Shown here one piece after another: positions 27,501 to 33,920 of a stretch of DNA of 64,000 nt. The stretch is taken from assembly GCF_003854895.1 (NCBI RefSeq), contig NZ_CP033966.1, positions 1,612,001 through 1,676,000 of the forward strand, written 5' to 3'. Made by a program: the position numbers and the translations under genes. Below the pieces are notes generated by a model. That model worked only from the letters and a program-made list of their open reading frames with translations, was not told where the DNA came from and made no database searches. The stretch is from Pigmentiphaga sp. H8 (lineage in GTDB: Bacteria > Pseudomonadota > Gammaproteobacteria > Burkholderiales > Burkholderiaceae_B). How positions within the stretch are numbered: the first letter of the stretch is position 1; each line of letters opens with the position of its first letter.

Positions 27501-27856
27501 GCGCGGGGCCCTTCGATCTGGCCCACGACGCCAGCGACCGGTGGAGCGCGGTGCTGACGCCCAGCATCGAGTTCGGCGGCAAGGTCAGTATGGGCAAGGC
27601 GGTCGCGCGTCCCTATCTCGCGCTGGGCGTGGGGCTGGTGGCGGGGCGCAAGGTCTCGACCGACGTCCGGCTGGCGGTGGCGCCGCAGGATGCGTTCACG
27701 TTGTCGACCCGTGTGCCGGGGGTATTCGGCAGCGCGACGGCCGGCATCGAGGTGATGTCGGCCGATGCGTGGTCGCTGCGCGCGGAGTACGGGATCCAGG
27801 CGGGCGAGCACCTGGTGGCGCAGACGGCCAGCTTGAAGTTGGGTGTGCGGTTCTAA
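21581..27856 (+). CDS. Large glycine-rich autotransporter (type Va secretion)
   Basis: A 2091-residue surface or secreted protein. An extended signal peptide is cut after Ala43 (GTAQA/QVVRDY). The passenger (about 44-1800) is a series of glycine-rich, beta-helix-like repeats ending in variants of VLAQSVGGGGG. The last roughly 275 residues form the outer-membrane beta-barrel, ending in the expected aromatic residue (KLGVRF). Cysteines are rare in autotransporters, yet this one has Cys56-Cys57 just after the signal and Cys1805/Cys1820 at the passenger-barrel junction. It is a single gene, and its TAA overlaps the stop of the convergent SDR gene. Likely roles are adhesion or biofilm formation, by analogy only. 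Repeat-rich DNA like this can vary in copy number between strains. Confidence 0.92.
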   Translation: MTTSPYFPIPAAAGGCTRPSFRPNLVAAAVLAALSSLAGTAQAQVVRDYRGTDGTCCYSHNGSDGSNGTDFVGASDSSLNVSIGAGTAVFVDVSGGHGGNGEGSTDPDDPNYNHWGGNGGDGATLGYDLLYSTLSSGGVGLRAASHGGDGGRWAIQSGGRRYGDAGDGHDADVVVSGTGITAGVYGIWVDSVGGVGREPSIRDVLPSGDSGRGGNAGAASVSLSYGSSVTVSGSTGQSETAGILVQSVGGEGGDGFHGGVGGGHSTAGQGGDTGDVSVSIDDSSSVTTNGTGTAGVIARTQGGQGGGAEGGEEGEPAQDVRANRGGNAGHVTVSNAGAITTRGRSSAAILAGSQGGRGGDGGAGSWSYGHDGGDGGSASGVSITNSGRIATYGDYSNGIQVRVAGGDGGKGGEGGLSGHSGSGGAGGGVGALAYDITNSGSIEIAGAGAGDDSGTTGTGSFGIVAQASGGQGGDGAEAAGWFVVGGNGGGGGNGGAGRVTNTGSISTTRDQSGAVIMQSAGGGSGVGGDADSAGLIVSMAVGGRGGVAGDGGDLSLMSSGRISTQGAGSTGVLLQSIGGGGGHGGSAQAASVGVLVGVALATGGDGGAGGAGGHVSIELDPVGSVTTAGAVSSAVVGRSVGGGGGNGAFAESVQATIAPELGPDIPSGTGSIQVTVGGRGGSAGNAGEVDVSNAGTVATLGHESHGIFAQSSGGGGGNGGVAAAPLRPTTIGASSFTISYGVTTGGEGGSGGHGGTISVRNQSGGAVTTAGDHAVAVLAQSVGGGGGNGGLVQQETERSFEPVVSSPTAFLETLTKVSEWLEEAPNSISFGGLSYAIDARVGGNGGSGGNGGDVTVANDGAIATQGLASAGILAQSIAGSGGRSGAIGSAGASSLLSAIDSLLKAANEGVSNVVSLAPSIGTNLSVGGNAGDGGRGGTVQVTNTGTVSTAGKAAPAILAQSVGGGGGVGTVSEQDLAELVKEHGADQAAEILEKINKIAELLASKGLSLSRNINVTVGGGGGGGGNGGLATVDASAAGSVVTTMGDHAPGIVAQSVGGGGGKAEVSSFLVGAGGLATPAGHTDAPLTITMGGSRILSGFVSESAVMSGGGASVTTGQVRTQGDDAPAVIAQSVSGGGGLASISIDGLDAAGLGAGHAAQAPVISLGGKISVVDGFSIPPIDAGDATVTTTGGNIVTSGALSHGLMAQSIGGGGGAATLASSAAAAPLLAPAQVTLGMDASNQEAMRTDGGHVSVTTGKYDEGSSTIAHTMVQTSGDLAFGVLAQSVGAGGGYVALLNGGQAQAPASVALGALGGATGDGGQVDAHVVANSSVNTRGRNAVGVLAQSVGGGGGIAGLSTAAGRTTLAAPASQGSGAGGAVNVNVEGSVLTEGAGAIGVLAQSVGGGGGLAGDFSSVSYDDNLVKTVDVTGGSGNGGAVDVQVGVMVATQGRNAPAIAALSLGGGAVFSEAGIQVRGSGGGTGSAGGTINIGLGTGSLVTAQGGGAPAILAVSAGSAAQNSGGPVTIGVGASSAVYADTASGTAIRTVTDNATSVANQGLIAGATAIEASGRVAVDNHGLFIGNVTSGDAAHSSFVNHPDAVLASGQRLDASLVNQGVFNPGGPVDQHGAYQTTFMQGFTQGSGGVFQADVDFSAGGLADVIGVSGPAQLGGSLLVLGHNLAGGQPMLIAQFDVTPTGSFNLAGQSPVVNYDVSLTGDGQLWVTPKANFRPQSLGLTANQASIAGYLQTLWDRGDRSLTTLFDPFARLEGTDAYVKALGAVASDAALSRASNRTYELHSALDRMMSCPYFSDQGIQLAEGECAWARVIGGRFDRSASADGAGYDNRQTTVQFGVQRQLAPDWFLGASASYSRTNTYSADNTVRIASDSFHAGLTLKRQMGAWQFAGALMGGYEESDQARNIVLPGMAARATSKPDSYQLAARARAAYQFSFGDWYAKPYADLDLIYDRTPGYRESGAGPFDLAHDASDRWSAVLTPSIEFGGKVSMGKAVARPYLALGVGLVAGRKVSTDVRLAVAPQDAFTLSTRVPGVFGSATAGIEVMSADAWSLRAEYGIQAGEHLVAQTASLKLGVRF
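22306..26131 (+). repeat. About 20 degenerate coding repeats (AQSVGGGGG family)
   Basis: Within the passenger, a unit of about 40-90 residues recurs around 20 times. It usually reads G-x-V-T-T-x-G, then a run such as AxxILAQSVGGGGGxGG, then a variable segment. Well-conserved copies are at roughly 23280, 23905, 24450, 24730, 24960, 25190, 25420, 25600 and 25770. The early copies (22306-23150) are more diverged (VQSVGGEGG, ARTQGGQGG, AQASGGQGG). The DNA is similar but not identical between copies, so this is protein-level repetition rather than a recent tandem expansion. Confidence 0.85.
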
Positions 27857-28626
27857 AGTAACGTCTGCCCCCCATCGATCACGATGGTCGAGCCGGTCAC
27901 GAACGCCGAGGCATCGGAGGCCAGCCAGACCACGATCTCCTTCAATTCCTCGGGACGCCCGATCCGGCCCAGCGGCACGTTCCTGACGAAGGCGGCGTGC
28001 TTGGCCGGATCGCTCATCTCCGCTTCGGTCAGCGGCGTCAGGAAGCGTCCCGGCGCCAGGGTGTTGACGCGGATGCCTTGCGGCGCCCACTCCATGGCCA
28101 GCGCGCGCGAGAAGTTGATCATGGCCGCCTTGGCCGCGCTGTAGGGGGAATTGTTGGGCCGGCCGCGCAGCCCGGCGGCCGAGGCGATGTTGATGATGGA
28201 GCCGCGGCCCTGCGCGTGCATGGCCCGTCCCGCCGCGCGGCAGACGTAGAAGGTCGAGTCCAGGTTGGCGCCGATCAGGCGCTTCCATTCGTCGTCGGCC
28301 AGCTCCAGCACGGGCTTGCGCTGGCTGCCCCCGGCCGAATGCACCAGGATGTCCAGCGTGCCGAATTCATCGAGCACGGCCGAGACGGCGCGATCGACCT
28401 GGGCGGAGTCGGTCGCGTCGGCGGCCAGCGGCAGCGCGCGGGCGCCGGTCGCGCGGATTTCCTCGCAGGCGGCTTCTACGTCGCGCGCCGTGCGCGCCAG
28501 CAGCGCCACGTTGGCGCCGGCCTGCGCCAGCCCCATCGCGATGGCCCGGCCCAGGCCCTTGCCGGCGCCCGTGACCAGCGCGGTGCGGCCATCCAGCCGC
28601 ATGGTGTTCCACAGCGAAGCGTTCAT
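27853..28626 (-). CDS. Short-chain dehydrogenase/reductase (SDR)
   Basis: A 257-residue classical SDR. The cofactor motif is TGAGKGLG (19-26), followed by HSAGG near residue 96. The catalytic Ser149, Tyr162 and Lys166 sit in IASAAG and PYSAAK. The C-terminal block APGRFLTPLTEAEM and the closing VIDGGQTLL are typical. An Arg at the end of beta-strand 2 (LLARTARD) suggests NADP(H), which is inference. It probably reduces or oxidises a carbonyl or alcohol in the pathway of the seven-gene operon, of which it is the last gene. It starts 9 bases after the Bug gene. Its TAG overlaps the autotransporter TAA on the other strand. Confidence 0.92.
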   Translation of the reverse strand: MNASLWNTMRLDGRTALVTGAGKGLGRAIAMGLAQAGANVALLARTARDVEAACEEIRATGARALPLAADATDSAQVDRAVSAVLDEFGTLDILVHSAGGSQRKPVLELADDEWKRLIGANLDSTFYVCRAAGRAMHAQGRGSIINIASAAGLRGRPNNSPYSAAKAAMINFSRALAMEWAPQGIRVNTLAPGRFLTPLTEAEMSDPAKHAAFVRNVPLGRIGRPEELKEIVVWLASDASAFVTGSTIVIDGGQTLL

Positions 28627-28635
28627 GGGCGGGTC

Positions 28636-29604
28636 CTAGTTGAAGACGATGTGGGCCTGCTTGATGACGTCCGTCCAGCGCGCCAGGTCGCGTTTCAGGA
28701 AGTCCGCGGCCTGTTCGGGCGTGCCTCCGACGATCTCGGCGCCGAGATCCTTCAGGCGCTGGCGGATGTCGGGTTGCTGCAGCCCGGCGTTGACCGCCTC
28801 GTTCAGCTTGTCGACGATCTTGCGCGGGGTGCCGGCGGGCGCGAACATCATGTACCAGGCGCCGATCTCGTAGCCTTTCAGTCCCGCCTCGTCCACGGTG
28901 GGAACCTGGGGCAGCAGCGCCGAGCGAGCGCGGGACGTGACCGCGAGGGCACGCAACTGGCCACCGTTGATCAGGGGCAGCAGCGCGGGCATGTTCTCGA
29001 AGGCGAGCTGCACGCGGCCGCCCACCAGGTCGACCAGCGCCGGCGCCGTGCCCTTGTACGGCACGTGCGTCATGTCCACGTGGCCCATCAGCTTGAACAG
29101 TTCGCCGCCCAGGTGCGACGACGAGCCGTTGCCGACGGACGAGAACGCCAGCTTGCCCGGATTGGCCTTGGCGTAGGCCAGCAGCTCGGGCACGGACTTG
29201 ACCGGCAGCGACGGATTGACCACGAGCACGTTGGGGACGATGGCCACGAAGGCAATGGGCACCAGGTCCTTGATGGGGTCGTAGCGCAGGTCGGGGAACA
29301 TGCTGGGCGCCGTGGAGTACGAAGGCATGCTGCCCAGCGTGATCGTGTAGCCGTCCGGAGGGGACTGGGCGACGTGCGCGGTGCCTATCGTGCCCGACGC
29401 GCCGGGGCGGTTCTCGATCACCACCGGCTGGCCGAAGCGCTGCGAGATGACCTGGCCCAGCGCGCGGGCCAGGATGTCGTTGGCGCCGCCGGGCGTCCAC
29501 GCGCTGATCAGGCGGATGGGCTTGGCCGGGTAGTCCTGGGCGGCGGCGCAGGCCGCGGCCGCCATGAGGCCGGCGGCGGCCGCGATGCGTAGGGGGGATT
29601 TCAT
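28636..29604 (-). CDS. Bug/TctC-family periplasmic solute receptor
   Basis: A 322-residue protein with a signal peptide ending AAAACAAA/QDYP and the family start YPAKPIRLISAWTPGGANDI. Other signatures are VVIENRPGASGTIGTAHVA, MTHVPYKGTAPAL and QVPTVDEAGLKGYEI. It is one of two Bug receptors in this operon; the other begins at 31115. ISAWTPGGAND differs from the common FPPGGxxD loop, so the two may bind different ligands. It should be periplasmic. No TctA or TctB membrane gene is adjacent. Confidence 0.93.
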   Translation of the reverse strand: MKSPLRIAAAAGLMAAAACAAAQDYPAKPIRLISAWTPGGANDILARALGQVISQRFGQPVVIENRPGASGTIGTAHVAQSPPDGYTITLGSMPSYSTAPSMFPDLRYDPIKDLVPIAFVAIVPNVLVVNPSLPVKSVPELLAYAKANPGKLAFSSVGNGSSSHLGGELFKLMGHVDMTHVPYKGTAPALVDLVGGRVQLAFENMPALLPLINGGQLRALAVTSRARSALLPQVPTVDEAGLKGYEIGAWYMMFAPAGTPRKIVDKLNEAVNAGLQQPDIRQRLKDLGAEIVGGTPEQAADFLKRDLARWTDVIKQAHIVFN

Positions 29605-29629
29605 GAGGGAGTCCTGTCGCGTGGGGCGG

Positions 29630-30106
29630 TTACGCCGGCGTGATTTCGAAGGTGCACAAGGTCTCGACCGGCGCGGTGTAGATCAGGTCCGGCACGCTCA
29701 GGCTGGCGCGGGCCATGGCGGCGCGTTCCGGGCCGAAGACTTCGACGAACAGGTCGGAGGCGCCGTTGGACACATAGGGCGCGCGCTCGAAGCCGGGCGC
29801 GCCGTTCACGTAGACCACCAGTTGCACGACCCGTACGATGCGATCGAGATCCTTGAGCACCGCCTTGGCCTGGGCCAGGTGGTTGATCGCGCACAGCCGG
29901 GCCGACTGGTAGGCCTCTTCCACCGTGACCTTGTCGCCGACCTTGCCCAGGTAGGGGAAGTCGCCGTTGGTATGGCCCAGGGTGCCCTGGCAGAAGAACA
30001 GGCCGCCGGCGGCCACGCCGGGGACCAGGGCCGGGTTGGCCTTGATGACGGGCGCGTCGGGCAGCGTGATGCCCAGTTCCTTCAGACGGGTTTCGATCGC
30101 GGACAT
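29630..30106 (-). CDS. RidA/YjgF-family protein (longer, YjgF-endoribonuclease-like subgroup)
   Basis: A 158-residue member of the RidA superfamily in the longer subgroup. Features are AIETRLKELGITLPDAP, GLFFCQGTLGHTNGDFPYLGKVG (in pieces), LCAINHLAQAKAVLKDLDRIVRV and ARASLSVPDL near the end. Canonical RidA hydrolyses reactive enamines and imines; functions of this longer subgroup are poorly known. It lies between the two Bug genes in the operon, 16 and 25 bases from them. A canonical, shorter RidA is encoded upstream in the same operon, so the two probably act on different intermediates. Confidence 0.85.
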   Translation of the reverse strand: MSAIETRLKELGITLPDAPVIKANPALVPGVAAGGLFFCQGTLGHTNGDFPYLGKVGDKVTVEEAYQSARLCAINHLAQAKAVLKDLDRIVRVVQLVVYVNGAPGFERAPYVSNGASDLFVEVFGPERAAMARASLSVPDLIYTAPVETLCTFEITPA

Positions 30107-30122
30107 GGTCGTTGCTTCCTTG

Positions 30123-31115
30123 TCATTCGAGGGAGATGTTGGCGGCCTTGATGGCGTCGCGCCAATAGGTGAATTCGGACCGCCAGAACCGGTCGAGTTC
30201 GGCGGTGTTCATGGGCGCGGGAACGGCGCCCAGCTCCTTGAGCTTGGCCACCGTTTCCGGGTCCCGGGCGGCGGCCAGCACGGCCGACTCCAGGCGGGCG
30301 AGCACGGCGGGCGGGACGCCCGCGCGGGTGAAGATGGAGATCCAGCTCGAGTTCTTGAACGCCGGCAGGCCGGATTCGGCGATGGTCGGCACGTCGGGCA
30401 GCACGGCGATGCGCTCTTCCGTGGTCACGCCCAGGGCCGTGACCTGTCCCGCCTTGATCAGGCTGATCGGACCGGTCACGTTGTCGAACACGGCGTCGAT
30501 GTTGCCGGCCAGCAGGTCCTGGATGGCGGGCGCGGCGCCCTTGTAGGGCACGTGCGTCATCTGGATGCCGGCCATCTTGGCCAGCAGTTCGCCCGACAGG
30601 TGCTGCACGCCGCCGGCGCCGCCCGTGCCGAAGGTCACCTTGCCGGGGTTGGCCTTGGCCCAGGCGATGAACTCCCGCAGGTTGTGAGCGGGAACGTTCT
30701 TGTTCAGGATGATCACGTTGGGCAGCTTGCCCACCATGGCGACCGGCTGCAGGTCCTTGATGGGGTCGTATTGCAGGTTCTTCTGCGTCAGCGGATTGAT
30801 GACCGCCGTGGTCACGATGTTTACCAGCACCGTGTAGCCGTCGGGTTCGGCGCGCGCCACCTCGGTGGTGCCGATGGCGCCCGAGGCGCCGGGGCGGTTG
30901 ATGACGACCACGGGCTTGCCGAGTTCGACGGACATCTTCTGCGCGATCATCCGGCCCACGACGTCGGTCGAGCCGCCGGGTGCGAAGCCGATGACCAGCT
31001 TCAGCGGCCGGTCGGGAAAGGGGGCCTGCGCGAGGGCGGGCGTGCCGGCGCTGGCCAGCGTCGACAGCGTGGCGGCCAGCAGGACGCGCCGGGTGCGGGA
31101 GTGGCGGGTGCTCAT
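30123..31115 (-). CDS. Bug/TctC-family periplasmic solute receptor
   Basis: A 330-residue protein with signal peptide VLLAATLSTLASAGTPALAQ and mature start APFPDRPLKLVIGFAPGGSTDVV. VVVINRPGASGAIGTTEVA, MTHVPYKGAAPAIQDLLAG and DVPTIAESGLPAFKNSS complete the signature. FAPGGSTD is the standard carboxylate-binding loop of the family, in contrast to the paralogue at 28636. It follows the PuuE-like gene by 25 bases in the same operon. The N-terminus has twin arginines (RRVLLAA), but the rest is Sec-like. Confidence 0.94.
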   Translation of the reverse strand: MSTRHSRTRRVLLAATLSTLASAGTPALAQAPFPDRPLKLVIGFAPGGSTDVVGRMIAQKMSVELGKPVVVINRPGASGAIGTTEVARAEPDGYTVLVNIVTTAVINPLTQKNLQYDPIKDLQPVAMVGKLPNVIILNKNVPAHNLREFIAWAKANPGKVTFGTGGAGGVQHLSGELLAKMAGIQMTHVPYKGAAPAIQDLLAGNIDAVFDNVTGPISLIKAGQVTALGVTTEERIAVLPDVPTIAESGLPAFKNSSWISIFTRAGVPPAVLARLESAVLAAARDPETVAKLKELGAVPAPMNTAELDRFWRSEFTYWRDAIKAANISLE

Positions 31116-31140
31116 GGAAACCTCCGGGGTGGGAAGGGGA

Positions 31141-32025
31141 TCAGCGCCGGATGGCGGCGCGCACGTGGGCGATGGCTTCCTGGCGCGTGCCTATCCAGAT
31201 GTCGTCGGCGGCCTTGGCCTTCTCGATCAACTGCTCGAACACGTGGATGCCCGTGATGCGGCCGAACACGTGGGCGTGGATGGACGGGTCGATGCGCACG
31301 GCGCCTTTTTCCCGGGTGCGCACGTAGTCCAGCCAGTCGTCGAACATCTCGACCATCATCCGCGGCGAGTTGCCGTAGCGGATGTACATGGGCGTGTCGT
31401 TCAACTCCATGCCGCCGGGGAACGCGGCGATCTCGCGGTCGCCGAACCGGACCAGGTAGGGCAGGTCGTCGTTCATGGTGTCGCCATGCCATTCGTAGCC
31501 CGCCTCGGCCAGCATGCGCGCGGTGCGCGGGCTGGGCGTGGCGCGCGGGCTGATCCAGCCCTGCGGCCGGCGGCCGGTGGCTTTTTCGAACAGCGCCGTG
31601 GTGCGCGCCAGGTTGGCGCGTTCCTGTTCCTCGTCCAGGTAGGCGGGGATCACGTCCATGCCGTACGAATGGGCGACGATTTCATGTCCGGCATCGGCGA
31701 TGCGGCGTACCACTTCGGGATAGCGCTCGGCCAGCACGCCGCAGATGATCATCGTGCTGCGGATGTCGTGCTGTTCCAGGATGTCCAGGATGCGGTGGAT
31801 GCCGCGCCGCATGCCGTATTCCACCCACCCCAGCGCGTTCAGGTCCGGCACGCCGGGCTTGAGCGGATTGCCCATCGGCCCCAGCGATGGCCAGGCGCCG
31901 TCCGACCACCCTTCGCAGGCGACGCGGAAGAACACGGCGATGCGCTTGCCGCCGGGCCAGAGGAAATCGGGAGGCAGGAGGTATTCCTGGCCTCCGGCAT
32001 GGACGTCTAGGATGGGTGCGGGCAT
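31141..32025 (-). CDS. PuuE-like polysaccharide deacetylase family hydrolase
   Basis: A 294-residue NodB-fold protein resembling PuuE-type allantoinases and related cyclic amide hydrolases more than chitin deacetylases. It has FFRVACEGWSDG in place of the metal-binding Asp-Asp motif, ILDILEQHDIRSTMIICGVLAE, then AGHEIVAHSYGMDV, GWISPRATPSPRTARML and HAHVFGRITG. There is no signal peptide, so it is cytoplasmic. It likely hydrolyses a C-N bond in a small molecule. Its place between a canonical RidA and a Bug receptor fits breakdown of an imported nitrogen-containing compound. It starts 40 bases after ridA. Confidence 0.87.
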   Translation of the reverse strand: MPAPILDVHAGGQEYLLPPDFLWPGGKRIAVFFRVACEGWSDGAWPSLGPMGNPLKPGVPDLNALGWVEYGMRRGIHRILDILEQHDIRSTMIICGVLAERYPEVVRRIADAGHEIVAHSYGMDVIPAYLDEEQERANLARTTALFEKATGRRPQGWISPRATPSPRTARMLAEAGYEWHGDTMNDDLPYLVRFGDREIAAFPGGMELNDTPMYIRYGNSPRMMVEMFDDWLDYVRTREKGAVRIDPSIHAHVFGRITGIHVFEQLIEKAKAADDIWIGTRQEAIAHVRAAIRR

Positions 32026-32065
32026 GGGGTGGTCCTTGCGATGGGAAGGGAGGCGGGGAAGCGGA

Positions 32066-32452
32066 TCAGACTTCCGCCACGCATTCGATCTCGAGCAGGA
32101 AGTCCTTGCGGGGCAGGCGGGCCTCGACGGTGGTGCGGGCGGGCCACTGCATGGGGTCGTTGCCGAAGAACTCGCGATAGACCTCGTTCATCTCGTCGAA
32201 GTCGGCCCGGCGGTCCAGGAAGATATTGACCTTGACCACCTTCTCCAGGCTGGAACCGGCTTCTTCCAGAATGTTCTTCAGGTTGGTCAGGCATTGCCGC
32301 ATCTGGGCCGGAAAGTCGCCCTTGGCCAATTGCATTTCGCCGAAGTAGGCGGGGCAGCCCGACACGAAGACGAGGTTGCCGGTGCGCACGGCATGGGCGT
32401 GGGGCGCCTTGGTGCGGGTGACGTTGGGGCTGTAGATGACGGTCTTGGCCAT
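32066..32452 (-). CDS. RidA-family enamine/imine deaminase
   Basis: A 128-residue canonical RidA-fold protein. The conserved Arg106 in WPARTTVEARLP binds the substrate carboxylate in active RidA proteins. LVFVSGCPAY and KVVKVNIFLDRRADFDEMNEVYREFF are family blocks. It should be a cytoplasmic trimer that removes 2-iminoacids or related reactive species. It follows the hydroxy-acid oxidase by 83 bases. RutC, a family member of the pyrimidine-degrading Rut pathway, is a useful comparison for a catabolic RidA; equivalence is not claimed. Confidence 0.9.
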   Translation of the reverse strand: MAKTVIYSPNVTRTKAPHAHAVRTGNLVFVSGCPAYFGEMQLAKGDFPAQMRQCLTNLKNILEEAGSSLEKVVKVNIFLDRRADFDEMNEVYREFFGNDPMQWPARTTVEARLPRKDFLLEIECVAEV

Positions 32453-32535
32453 GGCGGAAATCTCCGTGTTCGATGGTTCAGGGGTTGAGGAGTCGGCGGG
32501 CGCGGGGCCCGTCGCGAAAAGTTGGTTCTTGTCCT

Positions 32536-33798
32536 TCAGGCGGCGCGGCTGCCTGCACCGATGGGCGCGAGGAAGCCGGCGTCCAGTTCGTCCAGCGTGT
32601 TGACGCCCAGCATGGCCATGCCGCGGTCCACTTCGTCGCCCAGCAGCCGGACGGCATGTCGCACGCCCGCATCACCGGCCACCGCCATCGCGTAATTGAA
32701 GGGCCGGCCCACGAACACGCAGCGGGCGCCCAGCGCCAGCGCCTTGAGCACGTCGGTGCCGCGGCGCACGCCGCCGTCCATCATGACCGCCAGGCCGCCC
32801 GCCGCCTCGACGATGGCGGGCAGGACGCGCAGCGGCGACACCGCGCCGTCCAGTTGCCGGCCGCCGTGGTTGGACACGATGACGCCGTCCACGCCCTGTT
32901 CGCGGGCGCGCGAGGCATCGACGGGGTGCAGGATGCCCTTGAGTACCAGGTGCCCTTGCCAGCGCCGGCGGATGCGGGCCACGTGTTCCCAGTTCAGGTG
33001 GTCGCGCGCGGTGAAGTCGCGCATGACGCGGGCGGACAGGATGGGGGCGCCGCGGGTGGCGAACGAGTTCTCGAAGTGCGGCATGCCGTGCCGGGCAAGC
33101 GTGCGCAGGAAGGTGCCGCACAGCCAGCGCGGATGGCTCACGCCGTCCCAGGCCAGCCGCAGGCTGGGACGCAGCGGCGTGGAGAAACCCGTGCGCAGGT
33201 TGTTCTCCCGATTGGCCATGACCGGGATGTCCACGGTCAGCACCAGGGTGCGGTAGCCGGCCTGCGCCACGCGGTCGATCAGCGGATCGATGCGCGTGGT
33301 GTCGCCAGGCAGGTAGGCCTGGAACCACGTGCCCGGCGCATGCCGGGCGACGTCTTCGAGCGGGATCAGCGAGCTGCCGCTCATGATCGACGGCATGTCC
33401 GCCTCGGCGGCGCCAGCGGCCAGCACGATGTCGCCACGGTAGGCCGACAGCGCGTTGATGCCCATGGGGGCGATGCCGAAGGGACGCGCATAGCGCGTGC
33501 CGAACAGCGTGATGGATTGGCTGCGCCGGGACACGTCGACCAGGGTACGGGGAACGAATCCGTATTCGGCGAAGGCCGAGGCGTTGTCGCGCAGCGAGCT
33601 GTTGCGCTCGGCGGCACCGGCGACGTAGCCGAAGATGGGGCGGGGCAGGCGCCGCCGGGCCAGTTCCTCGAAGTCGTCCAGGCACAGGGCCTCGCGCAGG
33701 ATGCGCGGCTCGTCCAGTCCGGCCGGCCGCGAGGACGGCTGGGCCGGCGTGGCGCCCAGGGGCAGGGACGTAGGCGTGGGGTCGGCGTTGGCGCTCAT
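32536..33798 (-). CDS. FMN-dependent alpha-hydroxy-acid oxidase/dehydrogenase
   Basis: A 420-residue TIM-barrel flavoenzyme of the lactate/mandelate/glycolate oxidase family. It shows PIFGYVAGAAERNSSLRDN, FGIAPMGINAL, Lys287 in LVLKGI, the catalytic base His311 and Arg314 in VSNHGGRQLDGA, and the phosphate-binding end DGGVRRGTDVLKALALGA. It oxidises an L-2-hydroxy acid to a 2-oxo acid. No signal or membrane loop is obvious, though some relatives are membrane-associated. It is the first gene of the leftward operon, and its start lies 122 bases from the divergent LysR gene, the likely activator. The N-terminal 25 residues are Pro- and Ser-rich and non-conserved, so the true start could be later. 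Confidence 0.92.
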   Translation of the reverse strand: MSANADPTPTSLPLGATPAQPSSRPAGLDEPRILREALCLDDFEELARRRLPRPIFGYVAGAAERNSSLRDNASAFAEYGFVPRTLVDVSRRSQSITLFGTRYARPFGIAPMGINALSAYRGDIVLAAGAAEADMPSIMSGSSLIPLEDVARHAPGTWFQAYLPGDTTRIDPLIDRVAQAGYRTLVLTVDIPVMANRENNLRTGFSTPLRPSLRLAWDGVSHPRWLCGTFLRTLARHGMPHFENSFATRGAPILSARVMRDFTARDHLNWEHVARIRRRWQGHLVLKGILHPVDASRAREQGVDGVIVSNHGGRQLDGAVSPLRVLPAIVEAAGGLAVMMDGGVRRGTDVLKALALGARCVFVGRPFNYAMAVAGDAGVRHAVRLLGDEVDRGMAMLGVNTLDELDAGFLAPIGAGSRAA

Positions 33799-33885
33799 CG
33801 GGATCGCGGCGTGCGGAAGTTCCAGTCGACGCCACTCTACGGACCCGGGTTGTATGAAGAAAGCGATAAAATCCTAATAAGCTAT

Positions 33886-33899
33886 TTCGCTTTTTCGAA
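33886..33899. promoter_or_regulatory. Candidate LysR box (T-N11-A) in the divergent gap
   Basis: TTCGCTTTTTCGAA has inverted TTCG/CGAA ends and fits the T-N11-A rule. It lies 22 bases before the LysR start and about 90 bases before the oxidase start, where an autoregulating LysR protein normally binds. The surrounding 33856-33900 stretch is AT-rich compared with its neighbours. Confidence 0.45.
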
Positions 33900-33920
33900 A
33901 CTAGATCCGCCCTCCATGCC

